Origin: Robertmurraya sp047302285
Lineage (GTDB): Bacteria; Bacillota; Bacilli; Bacillales; Cytobacillaceae
Length of the DNA stretch: 64,000 bases
NCBI RefSeq assembly: GCF_047302285.1
Contig: NZ_CP154845.1
Location: 4,340,001 to 4,404,000, forward strand
Direction: 5' to 3'
Both the position numbers and the translations under genes were made by a program. Positions 44,566 through 54,593 of this stretch are shown here, piece by piece (positions within the stretch are counted from its first letter, which is position 1; the number at the start of each line of letters is the position of its first letter). The notes under the pieces are model-generated. The model made no database searches, was not told the origin of the DNA, and saw only the letters and a program-made list of their open reading frames with translations.

Positions 44566-46965
44566 TTATAAGACTACAGAATACCCACCATCAACTTGGT
44601 CTATTTTCTGTCCATTTACATACAGTTTTCGTTGTTCGTATTTTGGCAAATAAAAGCGAATTGCATCGTAAGGAAGTTTGTACTCCCCTTCAATCTTATA
44701 ACTTACCTGAATTGATTCAGAATCAACATTCATTTGCAGTGAAACAAAGGTATGGTTTTCTTGATAATTAGCTGATATTCCATCGTCCTCATAAAGTTTG
44801 AAGAAAGCTGCTCCTGTTTCTTTATGCGGGAATAACAAGAATCCTCTCTCATCTTTTTCTTTACCTTCAAATGAAGAGTAGGCATCATTTATCGGAATAA
44901 TACTTCCTCCTTTAATCAATAAAGGATTGTATTCTAACGGCGCAGGAACTATAACAGTATGACCTCCCTCATACCACTCAGACGTATGGAAGTTATACCA
45001 ACCACCCTCATACTTTGGTAAATATACCGGTCTTTCCGTCTGGCCCTTCTCCACAACCGAAGCAACAAGCATAGATTCACCTAACATGAAGTCATCGTTC
45101 TCTTCAAATGTTTTAGTATCACTTTCAAATTCATAGAAAGTAGGTCGAAGAATCGGCTCATAGTTTTCATGAGCATTGTATAAAGCTGTATATAAGTAAG
45201 GCGTAATCCGATGTCTGAACTTTATTAGATCGCGGATAAGCCCTGTTGTTTCTTTATACATCCATGGGACATTGACCGATTTGTCATCATTCCAAGAATG
45301 AATAGTGAAACGCGGATGGAAAACCCCATTTTGCACCCATCTTACGAGTAATTCTGGCTCAGGAGCCATCCCTGAGAATCCGCCAATATCATGACCAATA
45401 TTATAAATACCAGAGAGACTTAACCCGAGACCCATCTTAATGTTGTACTTTAAAGATTTCCAACTCGTATAATTATCACCTGACCATGTTTGTACATAAC
45501 GCTGCATCCCAGGACTTCCAGATCTTGATATTAAATAAGGTCTAATTTCAGGAGCAAATTCTCTTTGCGCCTCATAAGATGCTTTCATCATCAGAAGCGG
45601 CTGAAGAGAACGTACAGATTCAAAGTTTAGTCTTTCCCCAAATCCATTCACCGTTGCGTCCTTTGACCAAACTTCAAATTCATTGTTATCGTTCCACGTC
45701 GAATCAATTCCATATTCTAATAGCTGTTTGGTAACTTGTTGTTTCCACCACTTAACAGACTCTTCATTCGTAAAATCTACGTAAGAACCAACTTCATCCC
45801 AAAACTGTACAATTTCAGGAGCATCAGCACCATCCATAATGAACATCTTTTTCTCTTTCAATTCATTAAAAACAGGATGATCCTTTAATAACGCAGGCTT
45901 AATATTGGCACAAAGTCGAACACCTTTTTCATGGTATTCGTTGATAAAACCTTTTGCATCCGGAAACTTGTCCGTATTCCAGTTGAATACATAACGTTTA
46001 TCACCGATTGATGTGTATCCAGAAGATAATTGAAAGGAATCACAGATAATATCATGTTCTTCACATTCTTCAATGAATTTTTTTAGTTGGTTTTGAGCGT
46101 CAGGTGCATCTGTGTATGTCATCGTGGAACCAGAGTAACCAAAACTCCACTTAGGAGCAAAAATGGTTTTTCCAGTTAGCCAAGAGTATTTTTTTACAAC
46201 ATCTTTCACTTCAGGACCTAGTATAATGTAGTAATCTAAATCCCCATCGAAAGATTGATAGTAACGATACCAACCATGGTAGTTATCCATCTCATTGCCC
46301 ATATCAAAAATGCTTTGGGCCATATTATCATAGAAGATGCCAAATGAGACGTTTGATTGCTTATTCCGCGTGATATAGAACGGAATATGCTTATACAACG
46401 GATCTGTATGTTGAGCGTCATAGCCCATCGGATCCACGCTAAGCATTCTATAACGTTTCCCATAACGATCCATTTCTCCAGCTTTCTCACCGAGTCCAAA
46501 ATACTGTTCATCATTTGTACGCTGTAAATAATGGTAAATCCCTTCTCCTAATGAACCATCAAAGTTATAAGCTTGAGTAGGACGGTCAGCTGCAATTTGT
46601 TGAACATTTCCATCTTCATCTTTTGCGAACCAAGTAATCTTAAATCCGTCTAATTGAATCTGCAGTCTAACCTTTTCAGTTTCAATCGCAAATTGGTGTT
46701 CGCTTTCTTGAACTTGAAATTCCGGCAATGAAAATGGAGAAAGGTCAAAGCGATCTCTTCCATTTAAGGGAACATCGTCCATGCCAGGTGCAACAAGCCA
46801 CGTATTTTTAATCTTAGGGTCATTCCCTTGGGTCATCATCACTCGAATCAGATCCTGTTCTAGCACAAACACTCTTGCCATTACATTAGAATTTTCCAAT
46901 TGAAATGTAATTGTGTTATTTCTTTTATCAACATGCTGAAATGGATAAGTTTCTCTTAAAGACAT
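44566..46965 (-). CDS. GH31 family glycoside hydrolase
   Basis: Start at ATG 46965, with GAGGTGA before it; a TTG further upstream lacks a site. About 799 residues: an N-terminal beta domain, a TIM barrel with the nucleophile region STWNDNNEFEV, the acid/base segment RSGSPGMQRYVQTWSGDN, and C-terminal beta domains ending in a DUF5110-like part. GH31 enzymes cleave alpha-glycosides (glucose, xylose, sulfoquinovose). No signal peptide, so it acts on imported sugar. It lies between the TRAP genes and uxaC, so its substrate probably contains glucuronate. Confidence 0.88.
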   Translation of the reverse strand: MSLRETYPFQHVDKRNNTITFQLENSNVMARVFVLEQDLIRVMMTQGNDPKIKNTWLVAPGMDDVPLNGRDRFDLSPFSLPEFQVQESEHQFAIETEKVRLQIQLDGFKITWFAKDEDGNVQQIAADRPTQAYNFDGSLGEGIYHYLQRTNDEQYFGLGEKAGEMDRYGKRYRMLSVDPMGYDAQHTDPLYKHIPFYITRNKQSNVSFGIFYDNMAQSIFDMGNEMDNYHGWYRYYQSFDGDLDYYIILGPEVKDVVKKYSWLTGKTIFAPKWSFGYSGSTMTYTDAPDAQNQLKKFIEECEEHDIICDSFQLSSGYTSIGDKRYVFNWNTDKFPDAKGFINEYHEKGVRLCANIKPALLKDHPVFNELKEKKMFIMDGADAPEIVQFWDEVGSYVDFTNEESVKWWKQQVTKQLLEYGIDSTWNDNNEFEVWSKDATVNGFGERLNFESVRSLQPLLMMKASYEAQREFAPEIRPYLISRSGSPGMQRYVQTWSGDNYTSWKSLKYNIKMGLGLSLSGIYNIGHDIGGFSGMAPEPELLVRWVQNGVFHPRFTIHSWNDDKSVNVPWMYKETTGLIRDLIKFRHRITPYLYTALYNAHENYEPILRPTFYEFESDTKTFEENDDFMLGESMLVASVVEKGQTERPVYLPKYEGGWYNFHTSEWYEGGHTVIVPAPLEYNPLLIKGGSIIPINDAYSSFEGKEKDERGFLLFPHKETGAAFFKLYEDDGISANYQENHTFVSLQMNVDSESIQVSYKIEGEYKLPYDAIRFYLPKYEQRKLYVNGQKIDQVDGGYSVVL

Positions 46966-47042
46966 TTGCTCACCTCTATTTATAGTCAACTAGCATTACA
47001 TGTGTAATGAGTATTTTCAAATATTTCAAGTTTCTAAACTTA

Positions 47043-48338
47043 TTAATATCCAGCTAATTTCGGTAAAAACATACTTATTTCCGGTATATAAGTCACTAGT
47101 AGCAATACAATAATGATCGCTGCATAGAACGGTAACATCGGTTTAATAACATCCTCTAAATCTAAATTGGCAATACTTGCACCAACAAAAAGGGCACTGC
47201 CAACAGGAGGTGTGATATTCCCGATACTCAAGTTTAGAACAAGCAAGATTCCAAAATGAATCGGATCCATTCCAAACGATGTGACAATCGGTAAGAAAAT
47301 CGGTGTAAATATTAGTACCGCTGGTGTAATATCCATAAATGTTCCAATAAACAATAAGAAAATGTTTAAGATCAAAAGAATAATAATTGGGTTATCAGAA
47401 ATCCCCATAATAAATTCACTAATTGCCGTTGGAATTCCAGTAAACGCCATAACCCATGACATTACGGAAGAAGCTGCTACAAGAAGCATGATAACAGACG
47501 TGATCTGAACTGCCTCCATAATAATTTTCGGAAGATCAACTATTTTAACTGCACGGTACGCCATAGCCAAAATAAATGTATAAGCAACAGCAACAGCTGA
47601 TGCTTCAGTCGCCGTAAAGTACCCACCTAATATTCCGCCGATCACAATAACAATCAGCATTAAACTAGGGATTGCATCGATAAACGTTTTAACCGCTACC
47701 TTAAAAGGTACTCTTTCAGAGACAGGGTATTTTCTACGTTTCGCAATAATAAAACCAACAACCATACAAGCTAGTCCCCATAAAATTCCCGGTAGATATC
47801 CAGCAATAAAAAGAGCAGCTACTGACGTTCCTCCAGATACTAAAGAATAGATGATCAATGTTCCACTTGGAGGAATAATTAATCCAGTTGGCGCTGAAGC
47901 AATATTGACAGCAGCTGAGAATTTCGGGTCATACCCTTCTTTCTTTTGCAAAGGTCCCATAACCCCACCAATCGCTGCTGCAGCCGCAACCGATGAACCT
48001 GAAAGAGAGCCGAAAAGCATATTCCCCACCACATTTGTATGCGCCAAGGAACCTGGCATTCTTCCCACTAGAATTTTCCCAAAATTGATTAGTCGTTCAG
48101 CAATCCCCCCATTATTCATTAAGATTCCCGAGAGAATAAAGAAAGGTACAGCTAACAAGGTAAAACTATCAAGTCCAGTTACCACTTTCTGTGAAGCCGT
48201 AAAGATTGCCATATCCATTGGCAAAACGGTTAAAATAGCTGCCATCGAAGCAATAACAATACTTACCGAAATTGGCACGCTTAGAACAAGCATAATGATA
48301 AATACAAGAACTAATACAAGACCCGCCTGCAAAGCCAT
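47043..48338 (-). CDS. TRAP transporter large permease (DctM type)
   Basis: Start at ATG 48338, with GGGAGTG upstream. A 431-residue membrane protein with about 12 helices and the DctM signature around GGIAERLINFGKILVGRMPGSLAHTNV. It takes up an acid sugar, driven by ion gradient, with the DctQ and DctP partners encoded upstream. In this operon the likely cargo is glucuronate or a glucuronide. Confidence 0.92.
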   Translation of the reverse strand: MALQAGLVLVLVFIIMLVLSVPISVSIVIASMAAILTVLPMDMAIFTASQKVVTGLDSFTLLAVPFFILSGILMNNGGIAERLINFGKILVGRMPGSLAHTNVVGNMLFGSLSGSSVAAAAAIGGVMGPLQKKEGYDPKFSAAVNIASAPTGLIIPPSGTLIIYSLVSGGTSVAALFIAGYLPGILWGLACMVVGFIIAKRRKYPVSERVPFKVAVKTFIDAIPSLMLIVIVIGGILGGYFTATEASAVAVAYTFILAMAYRAVKIVDLPKIIMEAVQITSVIMLLVAASSVMSWVMAFTGIPTAISEFIMGISDNPIIILLILNIFLLFIGTFMDITPAVLIFTPIFLPIVTSFGMDPIHFGILLVLNLSIGNITPPVGSALFVGASIANLDLEDVIKPMLPFYAAIIIVLLLVTYIPEISMFLPKLAGY

Positions 48339-48387
48339 AGTGTCACTCCCTATCAATAGAATCGAATCTAAAAGATGTCCATTTCAT

Positions 48388-48867
48388 TTAGTTGATTTGT
48401 GAAAGTTTTTTATGTTTCTTGAAATATTCTGCTAAATTGAGAACAGAATAGAAAAGGAATAAAACCCCTGACACAATCAAACTTAAATATAAATACTCCA
48501 TTGGTATACCTAAAGCAGATGACACTTGGCCCACTGCGTTTTGATAAGCTTTTGATCCTCCGAAGAGAAGAATCACAACGATGAATAATAGAACGAATGC
48601 CTCAACAATCAAGTTAACAAAAATTTGGTATTTTTCTGGAATTTTACGAGCAACAAAGATAACGGCCAAATGCTTCTTTTTTCCATAAGCATACGCAGAA
48701 CCAATCATGGTCAACCAAATCAAGGCATATCTCAGAAACTCTTCCGACACCGTACTAGGAGACCCTAACACAAATCTAGTAAACACTTGCCAACATGCAA
48801 CAAGGACCATCACAATCATTAATGAACAGGTTAAAAATGCTGTAAGCCCATCCACGATTTTTTTCAT
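48388..48867 (-). CDS. TRAP transporter small permease (DctQ type)
   Basis: Start at ATG 48867 with GGGTGACGG upstream. About 159 residues with four membrane helices; EFLRYALIWLTMIGSAYAYGKKKHLAV is the DctQ signature. It partners with the DctM protein encoded next. Confidence 0.9.
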   Translation of the reverse strand: MKKIVDGLTAFLTCSLMIVMVLVACWQVFTRFVLGSPSTVSEEFLRYALIWLTMIGSAYAYGKKKHLAVIFVARKIPEKYQIFVNLIVEAFVLLFIVVILLFGGSKAYQNAVGQVSSALGIPMEYLYLSLIVSGVLFLFYSVLNLAEYFKKHKKLSQIN

Positions 48868-48896
48868 AGGACCGTCACCCACTTATATATTTTTAA

Positions 48897-48937
48897 GGGC
48901 CTTTTTTTCACCTAATAAGGGTAGAAAATAAAGGCCC
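48897..48937 (-). terminator. Hairpin between the TRAP binding-protein and permease genes
   Basis: GGGCCTTT / AAAGGCCC, with a 25-base loop, between the dctP-type and dctQ-type genes. Similar to the hairpin in the second TRAP operon (54594-54623); it may lower expression of the permeases relative to the binding protein. Confidence 0.5.
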
Positions 48938-48951
48938 ATCGAATTCTCTAC

Positions 48952-49983
48952 TTATTTAATGTAACTTTGGAAATCATCAAAAAACTTTTGGTTTTCTGCA
49001 CTTTTCTCTTTATATTCCTCATGAAGTGGAGTTGCAGCATCAATGAAAGCTTGCTTATCAATTGTATAGAATGTTACGCCCATTTCTTCTGATTCTTTTA
49101 TTGACTTTTCAACCGCTTCTGCCCAAACACCTTTATGACTTTCAGATGAAGCCTTCGACGCATCTTGAATCGCTTTCAATTGGTCCTCTGATAACTTATC
49201 TAACACTTTCGTACTAATAATTAATACATCTGGAACATATTGGTGCTCTGTGTAAGTGTAAGCTTTAGATACTTCACCATGCTTATTGTTTGTTAATGCT
49301 GTTTCATTGTTCTCAGCGCCGTTTAATACACCCTGTTGAAGAGATGTATACACTTCACCGAATGACATTGGAGTTGGTGCTCCACCCATTGCTTCAATCA
49401 TTGAAATTGAAGTTGGGCTTTCTTGTACACGAATTTTCAAACCTTTCATATCAGCAGGAGATTCTACTTTTTTATCTGTTGTATAAATACTACGTTGACC
49501 TGAATCATACCAACCGATACCTACAAAACCATCATCTCTAGTTCCTTCGAAAATTTCTTGAACTGCTTCACTATTATCCATTACGTTATAGTAATGCTCT
49601 TGACTTTGAAAAACATATGGAAGTGAAAAAATAGTGAAATTTTCATCAAAAGCCTCTAGTGCACCAGCACTTACTTTTGCCATATCAAGTGTACCCGACT
49701 TAACAAGTTCAATCACGTCACGTTCTTGTCCCAATTGACCATTTGGAAAAACCTCAATTTTCACATTTCCTTCAGAATTTTCATCAGTAAGCTTTGAAAA
49801 TTCCATTAATGAAGTATGAATTGGATGGTCCTCTGGTTGGTTGTGTGCTAATCGTAATGATACAGCCTTTTCGCTATCCGCATTTGAATTTTCATTCCCA
49901 CCACTTTCAGACGAACAAGCTGCTAATAATGATAGAGACAATACTCCTGTTGCTGCGATAGATAATAATTTTTTCATTTTCAT
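48952..49983 (-). CDS. TRAP substrate-binding lipoprotein (DctP type)
   Basis: A 343-residue extracellular binding protein. The lipobox is LLAACSS (Cys ~23), so it is anchored on the cell surface, as in Gram-positive bacteria. It has the DctP pattern RLAHNQPEDHPIH and the conserved Arg in IRVQESPTS. First gene of the uronate operon. AGGGGGAAAT lies before the start. Confidence 0.92.
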   Translation of the reverse strand: MKMKKLLSIAATGVLSLSLLAACSSESGGNENSNADSEKAVSLRLAHNQPEDHPIHTSLMEFSKLTDENSEGNVKIEVFPNGQLGQERDVIELVKSGTLDMAKVSAGALEAFDENFTIFSLPYVFQSQEHYYNVMDNSEAVQEIFEGTRDDGFVGIGWYDSGQRSIYTTDKKVESPADMKGLKIRVQESPTSISMIEAMGGAPTPMSFGEVYTSLQQGVLNGAENNETALTNNKHGEVSKAYTYTEHQYVPDVLIISTKVLDKLSEDQLKAIQDASKASSESHKGVWAEAVEKSIKESEEMGVTFYTIDKQAFIDAATPLHEEYKEKSAENQKFFDDFQSYIK

Positions 49984-50091
49984 AACATTTCCCCCTCTAA
50001 TAGAGTTTTAATTAAGAAGATTTCGACTATAGCTACTACGAAAAATAGAAGCAGTTATTAATCATGTAATTTTCATTATTTCGTCACAATT

Positions 50092-50105
50092 AGGAACCGC
50101 TTTCA
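50092..50105 (-). promoter_or_regulatory. Cre-like site upstream of the uronate operon
   Basis: Minus strand TGAAAGCGGTTCCT matches the cre consensus TGWAANCGNTNNCA except the last base. It is about 110 bases upstream of the binding-protein gene. Confidence 0.4.
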
Positions 50106-50168
50106 TCAGATGTAAAAAAATAAAGAGTTTTCACTATCTCTACTTTTTTAACCATTTTTCCTTTAAAT

Positions 50169-50182
50169 TAACAACGTTGTTA
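50169..50182. promoter_or_regulatory. LacI operator A of the uronate locus
   Basis: TAACAACGTTGTTA, a perfect 14-base palindrome with the central CG of LacI-type operators, in the divergent promoter region. Confidence 0.7.
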
Positions 50183-50258
50183 TTTCAAAATTTATTCTAT
50201 CTAATAAAAACATCTTTTTCAACCTTTTTTTAATAATTAAAAGTGTATATTTTATGAA

Positions 50259-50272
50259 TGAGAACGTTGACA
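50259..50272. promoter_or_regulatory. LacI operator B overlapping a -35 box
   Basis: TGAGAACGTTGACA shares the core AACGTT with operator A; its right end forms TTGACA (50267-50272), a -35 box for the plus-strand regulator gene. This would fit autorepression. Confidence 0.5.
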
Positions 50273-50325
50273 TTTTATCTGTTTACTGTAAAAATAATGG
50301 TATCAACATATTTAAAGGGTATTTT

Positions 50326-50339
50326 TAACAACGTTATTA
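50326..50339. promoter_or_regulatory. LacI operator C of the uronate locus
   Basis: TAACAACGTTATTA, one base different from operator A, about 50 bases before the regulator start. Confidence 0.65.
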
Positions 50340-50386
50340 TTTTATAACATTAGTAATATAAATACTATAAAAACTTGGTGGCTCAT

Positions 50387-51376
50387 ATGACGATAACAAT
50401 AAAAGATCTTGCAAATCAAATAGGTGTTAGTTATTCAACTGTATCTAAGGCATTAAATGATAGTCCACTTGTCAAACCAGAAACAAAAGAAAAAATTATC
50501 AATAAAGCAAAGGAATTAGGGTATGAACCCAATTACGCTGCTCGTAGACTTGTGAATAAACAATCAAATGTCATCGGACTAATTTGGCCAACTTTAGAAC
50601 GAGTTGCACCTTCTGCCTTAGTAACGAAGCTCAACGAAGTCATCAGCATGAATAACTATTCTATGATTCTTTCTATTAACTCTATCCATAATTCCATTGA
50701 AATGTTTAAACGTTTTCAAGTAGATGGTGTCATTGTGTTTAATGATCATAACGTTGAGATGCCGAGCTCTTTCCCTATGCCTGGGGTGTCTTATGGGGTT
50801 AGTAAAGATAAGTCTTTTCCTATCATTGACGTAAATTATCGACAAGCAATGAATTTAGCTGTTGAATACTTATATAACCTAGGCCATGAGAACATTGCCT
50901 TTTTGGGTGATTTTACCCCCCTTGATGAAAGACAAATTGAAAAATATCACGGGTTCCAACAAGCGATGAAACAATTCGGACTAAAAGTCAGTAGTCACAA
51001 CTTGATTAATACAGGTGGTCTTGAGTGGTATGATGGTTTTATGGCAACAAACCGACTTTTAAAATCAACCTGTAAGCCAACTGCCATCATTGGAACTAGT
51101 TACGATATTAGTTCTGGGGTTGTCCATGCACTAAGACAGGCTAATTATATAATTCCAAAGGATATGTCTGTCATTAGTTATGACAATATCCCTCAAATGG
51201 ATAATATGGAGATTCCTTTAACAAGTGTCGGAGTACCCGTTGAGCAAATTGCTCAAAATATGGTGGAAACGTTATTAAGCTATATTAATGAACCTAGTAA
51301 CATTCCACCGAATCGAACATTAACACCAACAATTGTAGAACGTACTTCTTGTGCACAGGCAGGAGTTAAAAGGTAA
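50387..51376 (+). CDS. LacI-family regulator of the uronate operon
   Basis: Start at ATG 50387; an upstream TTG has no better binding site. About 329 residues: helix-turn-helix TIKDLANQIGVSYSTVSKALN, hinge NYAARRL and an effector domain. It is divergent from the TRAP-GH31-uxa/uxu operon, with three related palindromes between them. It probably represses the operon until an uronate or pathway intermediate is present. Confidence 0.9.
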   Translation: MTITIKDLANQIGVSYSTVSKALNDSPLVKPETKEKIINKAKELGYEPNYAARRLVNKQSNVIGLIWPTLERVAPSALVTKLNEVISMNNYSMILSINSIHNSIEMFKRFQVDGVIVFNDHNVEMPSSFPMPGVSYGVSKDKSFPIIDVNYRQAMNLAVEYLYNLGHENIAFLGDFTPLDERQIEKYHGFQQAMKQFGLKVSSHNLINTGGLEWYDGFMATNRLLKSTCKPTAIIGTSYDISSGVVHALRQANYIIPKDMSVISYDNIPQMDNMEIPLTSVGVPVEQIAQNMVETLLSYINEPSNIPPNRTLTPTIVERTSCAQAGVKR

Positions 51377-51444
51377 TTTGAAGTTTATAAGAGAAGAAGA
51401 TGTTTTCTTCCTATAAATTCAATTAATTTAAAGTAAATGTGATT

Positions 51445-51488
51445 TATAACAAAAAGAAGGCTAAATGAATAGCCTTCTTTTTGTTATA
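51445..51488. terminator. Bidirectional terminator between the regulator and the BenE gene
   Basis: Eighteen-base stem TATAACAAAAAGAAGGCTA with its complement, six-base loop; strong on both strands. Confidence 0.85.
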
Positions 51489-51565
51489 AAATATATTCTT
51501 TGATTATAAATCGAGTTCTCAATTACAGAACATAAATACTCTCATATTATCAAAGTAAGTACTTC

Positions 51566-52777
51566 TCAAATTCCCTTTGATTTTTTTGCTAATTGCGGAT
51601 CTGAAATTTCATTCGATTGCCCCTCTTTTAAAATCTTCATAGTAATAAATCCTACTATCAATGCCCAAACAGCAGAGGAAATTTGAAATGCTGAAATTCC
51701 TGATAATGAAATTATAAAAGTAAATGTTGCTGAGTAATAAAATTTACTATCCTTAAATGAAGAATGGATACTCGATGTTAAAACACCAATCAAGGAAAAC
51801 CCAGCAATTATAGAAATATAGGAATTTGGTAAAACTACAATCAACGGAACAGTAAACCAAGCAAAGAGACCAAACAGCATAATTAATATACTACCAACTA
51901 TCGCTGCTTGATATCTCTTTTCCTTAGCACCAACTTCCGGACTACTACATAATGCGGTGGTCATTCCACCAACTCCTGCGGCATGCCCTCCAAAAAAGCT
52001 AGCAATGGTCGTGAAGACCCCAGACACTATGATAGTTTTTGAGATCGGAGGATCATAACCATTTCTTTTTAATGAAGATAACGCCACAGCAGTATCATTA
52101 CTCAAGATTAGAAATACCATCGGAATCGATAGAGAAATAATACTTACAAAAGAAAAGCTTGGTGTAATTAATTCAGGAAATATTACTTGAATTGACTCGA
52201 CATAAAAGGGTTGATATACGATAAGTAATGCTACTGTTCCTGTGAAAAGAGCCCCTATAAATCTTGGTATTTGTTTTGATAATAATGGAGTTAGAAAAAA
52301 ACCAACAACTGCACTAAATCCAACTATTGGAAGTTCTGTTATCGCAGGTATAACCTTGAACATGTAGTTCATTAATAATCCAGCTAGCATTGCATCGATT
52401 AGAGGTACTGGTAAATATTTAATCAATTTATTAAACAGATTTGTTGTCCCAATTATAATAATAATGATACCTGAAATAACAAAGCTACCGACTAGTTCAG
52501 ATAATGAATAGTGCACAGCAGAGGCACCAATAAACGCAACCGCTGCTAATGAGTGTGCACCAATTAGTGGCATCTTAAAGTACATCGTCAACAAGAAACT
52601 TGCTATACCTCCAAAAGTATAAATAGATGCCACCCAAGATATTAATTCTCTTTCACTATAGCCCATTGAATCAGCAGCATCTATGATAAAGATAACTGGA
52701 CCCGTACATGCTATAAAAGCCGCCGTTATACCAATCAAGATATTTTGGGTATACAATTTTTTTATACTTTTTACCAT
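51566..52777 (-). CDS. BenE-family transporter
   Basis: A 403-residue membrane protein with about 11-12 helices; segments such as GAHSLAAVAFIGASA and GGHAAGVGGMTTALCSSPEVG are those of the BenE (benzoate:proton symporter) family. It follows the second TRAP operon by 9 bases. Benzoate uptake is known for few members; no aromatic enzymes are encoded here, so its substrate may be another organic acid. Confidence 0.8.
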   Translation of the reverse strand: MVKSIKKLYTQNILIGITAAFIACTGPVIFIIDAADSMGYSERELISWVASIYTFGGIASFLLTMYFKMPLIGAHSLAAVAFIGASAVHYSLSELVGSFVISGIIIIIIGTTNLFNKLIKYLPVPLIDAMLAGLLMNYMFKVIPAITELPIVGFSAVVGFFLTPLLSKQIPRFIGALFTGTVALLIVYQPFYVESIQVIFPELITPSFSFVSIISLSIPMVFLILSNDTAVALSSLKRNGYDPPISKTIIVSGVFTTIASFFGGHAAGVGGMTTALCSSPEVGAKEKRYQAAIVGSILIMLFGLFAWFTVPLIVVLPNSYISIIAGFSLIGVLTSSIHSSFKDSKFYYSATFTFIISLSGISAFQISSAVWALIVGFITMKILKEGQSNEISDPQLAKKSKGI

Positions 52778-52786
52778 ATTTATATT

Positions 52787-54070
52787 CTAAACATTCCCAA
52801 GAATATTTGGTAAGTACGTAATAAGACTTGGAATATATGTTATCAACAACACCACTATAAATAACATAATAAAAAATGGAGTGACTTTTCTACTTATACT
52901 CTCTATTGATGCACCACTTATTCCAGATGCTATAACTATATTTAATGCCATTGGCGGAGTGATCATTCCAATTGAAGTATTCACAACCAAAATGATACCT
53001 AAGACTATTGGGTCTAAACCGATCTGAGCTGCTATCGGTAATAGAATAGGTGTTAAAAGTAATATTATCGCATTTGTTTCTAGAAAAACTCCAAATACGA
53101 TCAACATAAGATTAATTGCCAGAAGAATGATTATTGCATTATCTGAGATACCTAAAATTCCTGACGCTATAGTATCAGGTATCCTTTCAGAAGTAAGAAG
53201 CCAAGAAAACGCACTTGATGTAGCGATCACAAAAAAGACAATTGCAGTAGATTGACCTGAATCAACAATTATTTTTTTGAGGTCAGATATTTTGATTTCA
53301 CGGTACACTACAAAAGTAATAATTATCGCATATATACACGCTACAGCAGCCGCTTCAGTTGGTGTAAAGTACCCTCCGTAAATACCACCTAAGACTATTA
53401 CTGGCATTAATATTGCAAATATAGCATCGATAAAAGATTTACCTAATTGCCTGAATGAAAATCTCCCTTTAGGCAAGTTATGTTTATTGGCAAAATATAT
53501 TATAGCTATACTTAATGCTAAAACCATAAGTATTGCAGGAATGATACCTGCTAAAAATAGAGAGCCAATCGAAACTCCACTTATGACACCATATGTTATC
53601 ATCGGAACACTCGGAGGTACAACAACGCCTAATGTTCCAGCTGCAGACACAACTGCACTAGCATAATCTTTTGGATATTTTTCTTTCTCCATCGAAGGTA
53701 TCATAATTTTACCTATTGCAGCTACGGTTGCAGCATTTGATCCTGATATCGCCCCAAAAAATGCCGAGGAGAAAACACTGATAATTCCTAGCCCCCCAGG
53801 AAGTGCACCTACGAGGCATTTTGCGAAATTGATTAGACGTCTTGATATTCCCCCAGCTTGCATAATTGTTCCAGCAAACATAAAGAACGGTATAGCCATA
53901 AATGGGAAGGAGTCAATAGAAGTTAACATTTTTTGCGGAATAACAGTTAAAGGAATTGATAGAGTATTGGCAAAAATAGTTAAAAAAGTTGCCAGCCCTA
54001 GACTTACGCCTATCGGGACATTAAGTAATAACAATATTCCCAGGCTTAATAATAAAACTAATGTGATCAT
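52787..54070 (-). CDS. TRAP transporter large permease (second system)
   Basis: A 427-residue DctM protein with about 12 helices; GGISRRLINFAKCLVGALPGGLGII and GAISGSNAATVAAIGKIMIP are family segments. It overlaps the dctQ-type gene by four bases (ATGA). Probably imports the acid degraded by the enzymes encoded upstream in the operon. Confidence 0.92.
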   Translation of the reverse strand: MITLVLLLSLGILLLLNVPIGVSLGLATFLTIFANTLSIPLTVIPQKMLTSIDSFPFMAIPFFMFAGTIMQAGGISRRLINFAKCLVGALPGGLGIISVFSSAFFGAISGSNAATVAAIGKIMIPSMEKEKYPKDYASAVVSAAGTLGVVVPPSVPMITYGVISGVSIGSLFLAGIIPAILMVLALSIAIIYFANKHNLPKGRFSFRQLGKSFIDAIFAILMPVIVLGGIYGGYFTPTEAAAVACIYAIIITFVVYREIKISDLKKIIVDSGQSTAIVFFVIATSSAFSWLLTSERIPDTIASGILGISDNAIIILLAINLMLIVFGVFLETNAIILLLTPILLPIAAQIGLDPIVLGIILVVNTSIGMITPPMALNIVIASGISGASIESISRKVTPFFIMLFIVVLLITYIPSLITYLPNILGNV

Positions 54071-54573
54071 ATTATATCTCCCCCCTCACCATCTGAATTA
54101 ATATCCTTCATTTTCAAACTTACTATTGTAAGTTGCAATGTTCTTATAATCATCATAGTTGAACCAAATAGCAAAGCTAAATAAACAAGCCACATAGGTA
54201 TCCCCATTACCGGTGACAATTGACCATTCTGAGTTTGATTAATTAAGATCAGAATAGTGAAGTACGATAATAATCCTCCAAAAACAAGGATTGCGATCGC
54301 ACGAATAAAATATAATATTTTTTGACCAAATTTTGAAAATCTATTGACAAAAAAACTTAATCCTAAATGAGCATTTTTCTTAAATCCTAATCCAATTCCA
54401 GCAAAGGCTAGCCATATCATAAGATATCGTGAAGCTTCATCTGCCCAGGTAAGAGACCCTAATTGAAAGTAACGAAAAATAGTGGCAGAAAATACAAAAA
54501 GGAGCATTAGTGGAAATGCTACGATTAAGACATATTCTTCTATTTTGTCTAATTTTTTTAATAGTTTTCTCAA
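54067..54573 (-). CDS. TRAP transporter small permease (second system)
   Basis: A 168-residue DctQ protein with four helices and the segment DEASRYLMIWLAFAGIGLGFKKNAHLG. Overlaps the large permease gene by four bases. Confidence 0.9.
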   Translation of the reverse strand: MRKLLKKLDKIEEYVLIVAFPLMLLFVFSATIFRYFQLGSLTWADEASRYLMIWLAFAGIGLGFKKNAHLGLSFFVNRFSKFGQKILYFIRAIAILVFGGLLSYFTILILINQTQNGQLSPVMGIPMWLVYLALLFGSTMMIIRTLQLTIVSLKMKDINSDGEGGDII

Positions 54574-54593
54574 AAGTGTTCCCCCTAATAAGC

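Noticed and set aside
47851..48402. 183-residue plus-strand frame opposite the TRAP large permease
   Set aside because: Antisense shadow of a clear membrane protein gene, with no binding site of its own.
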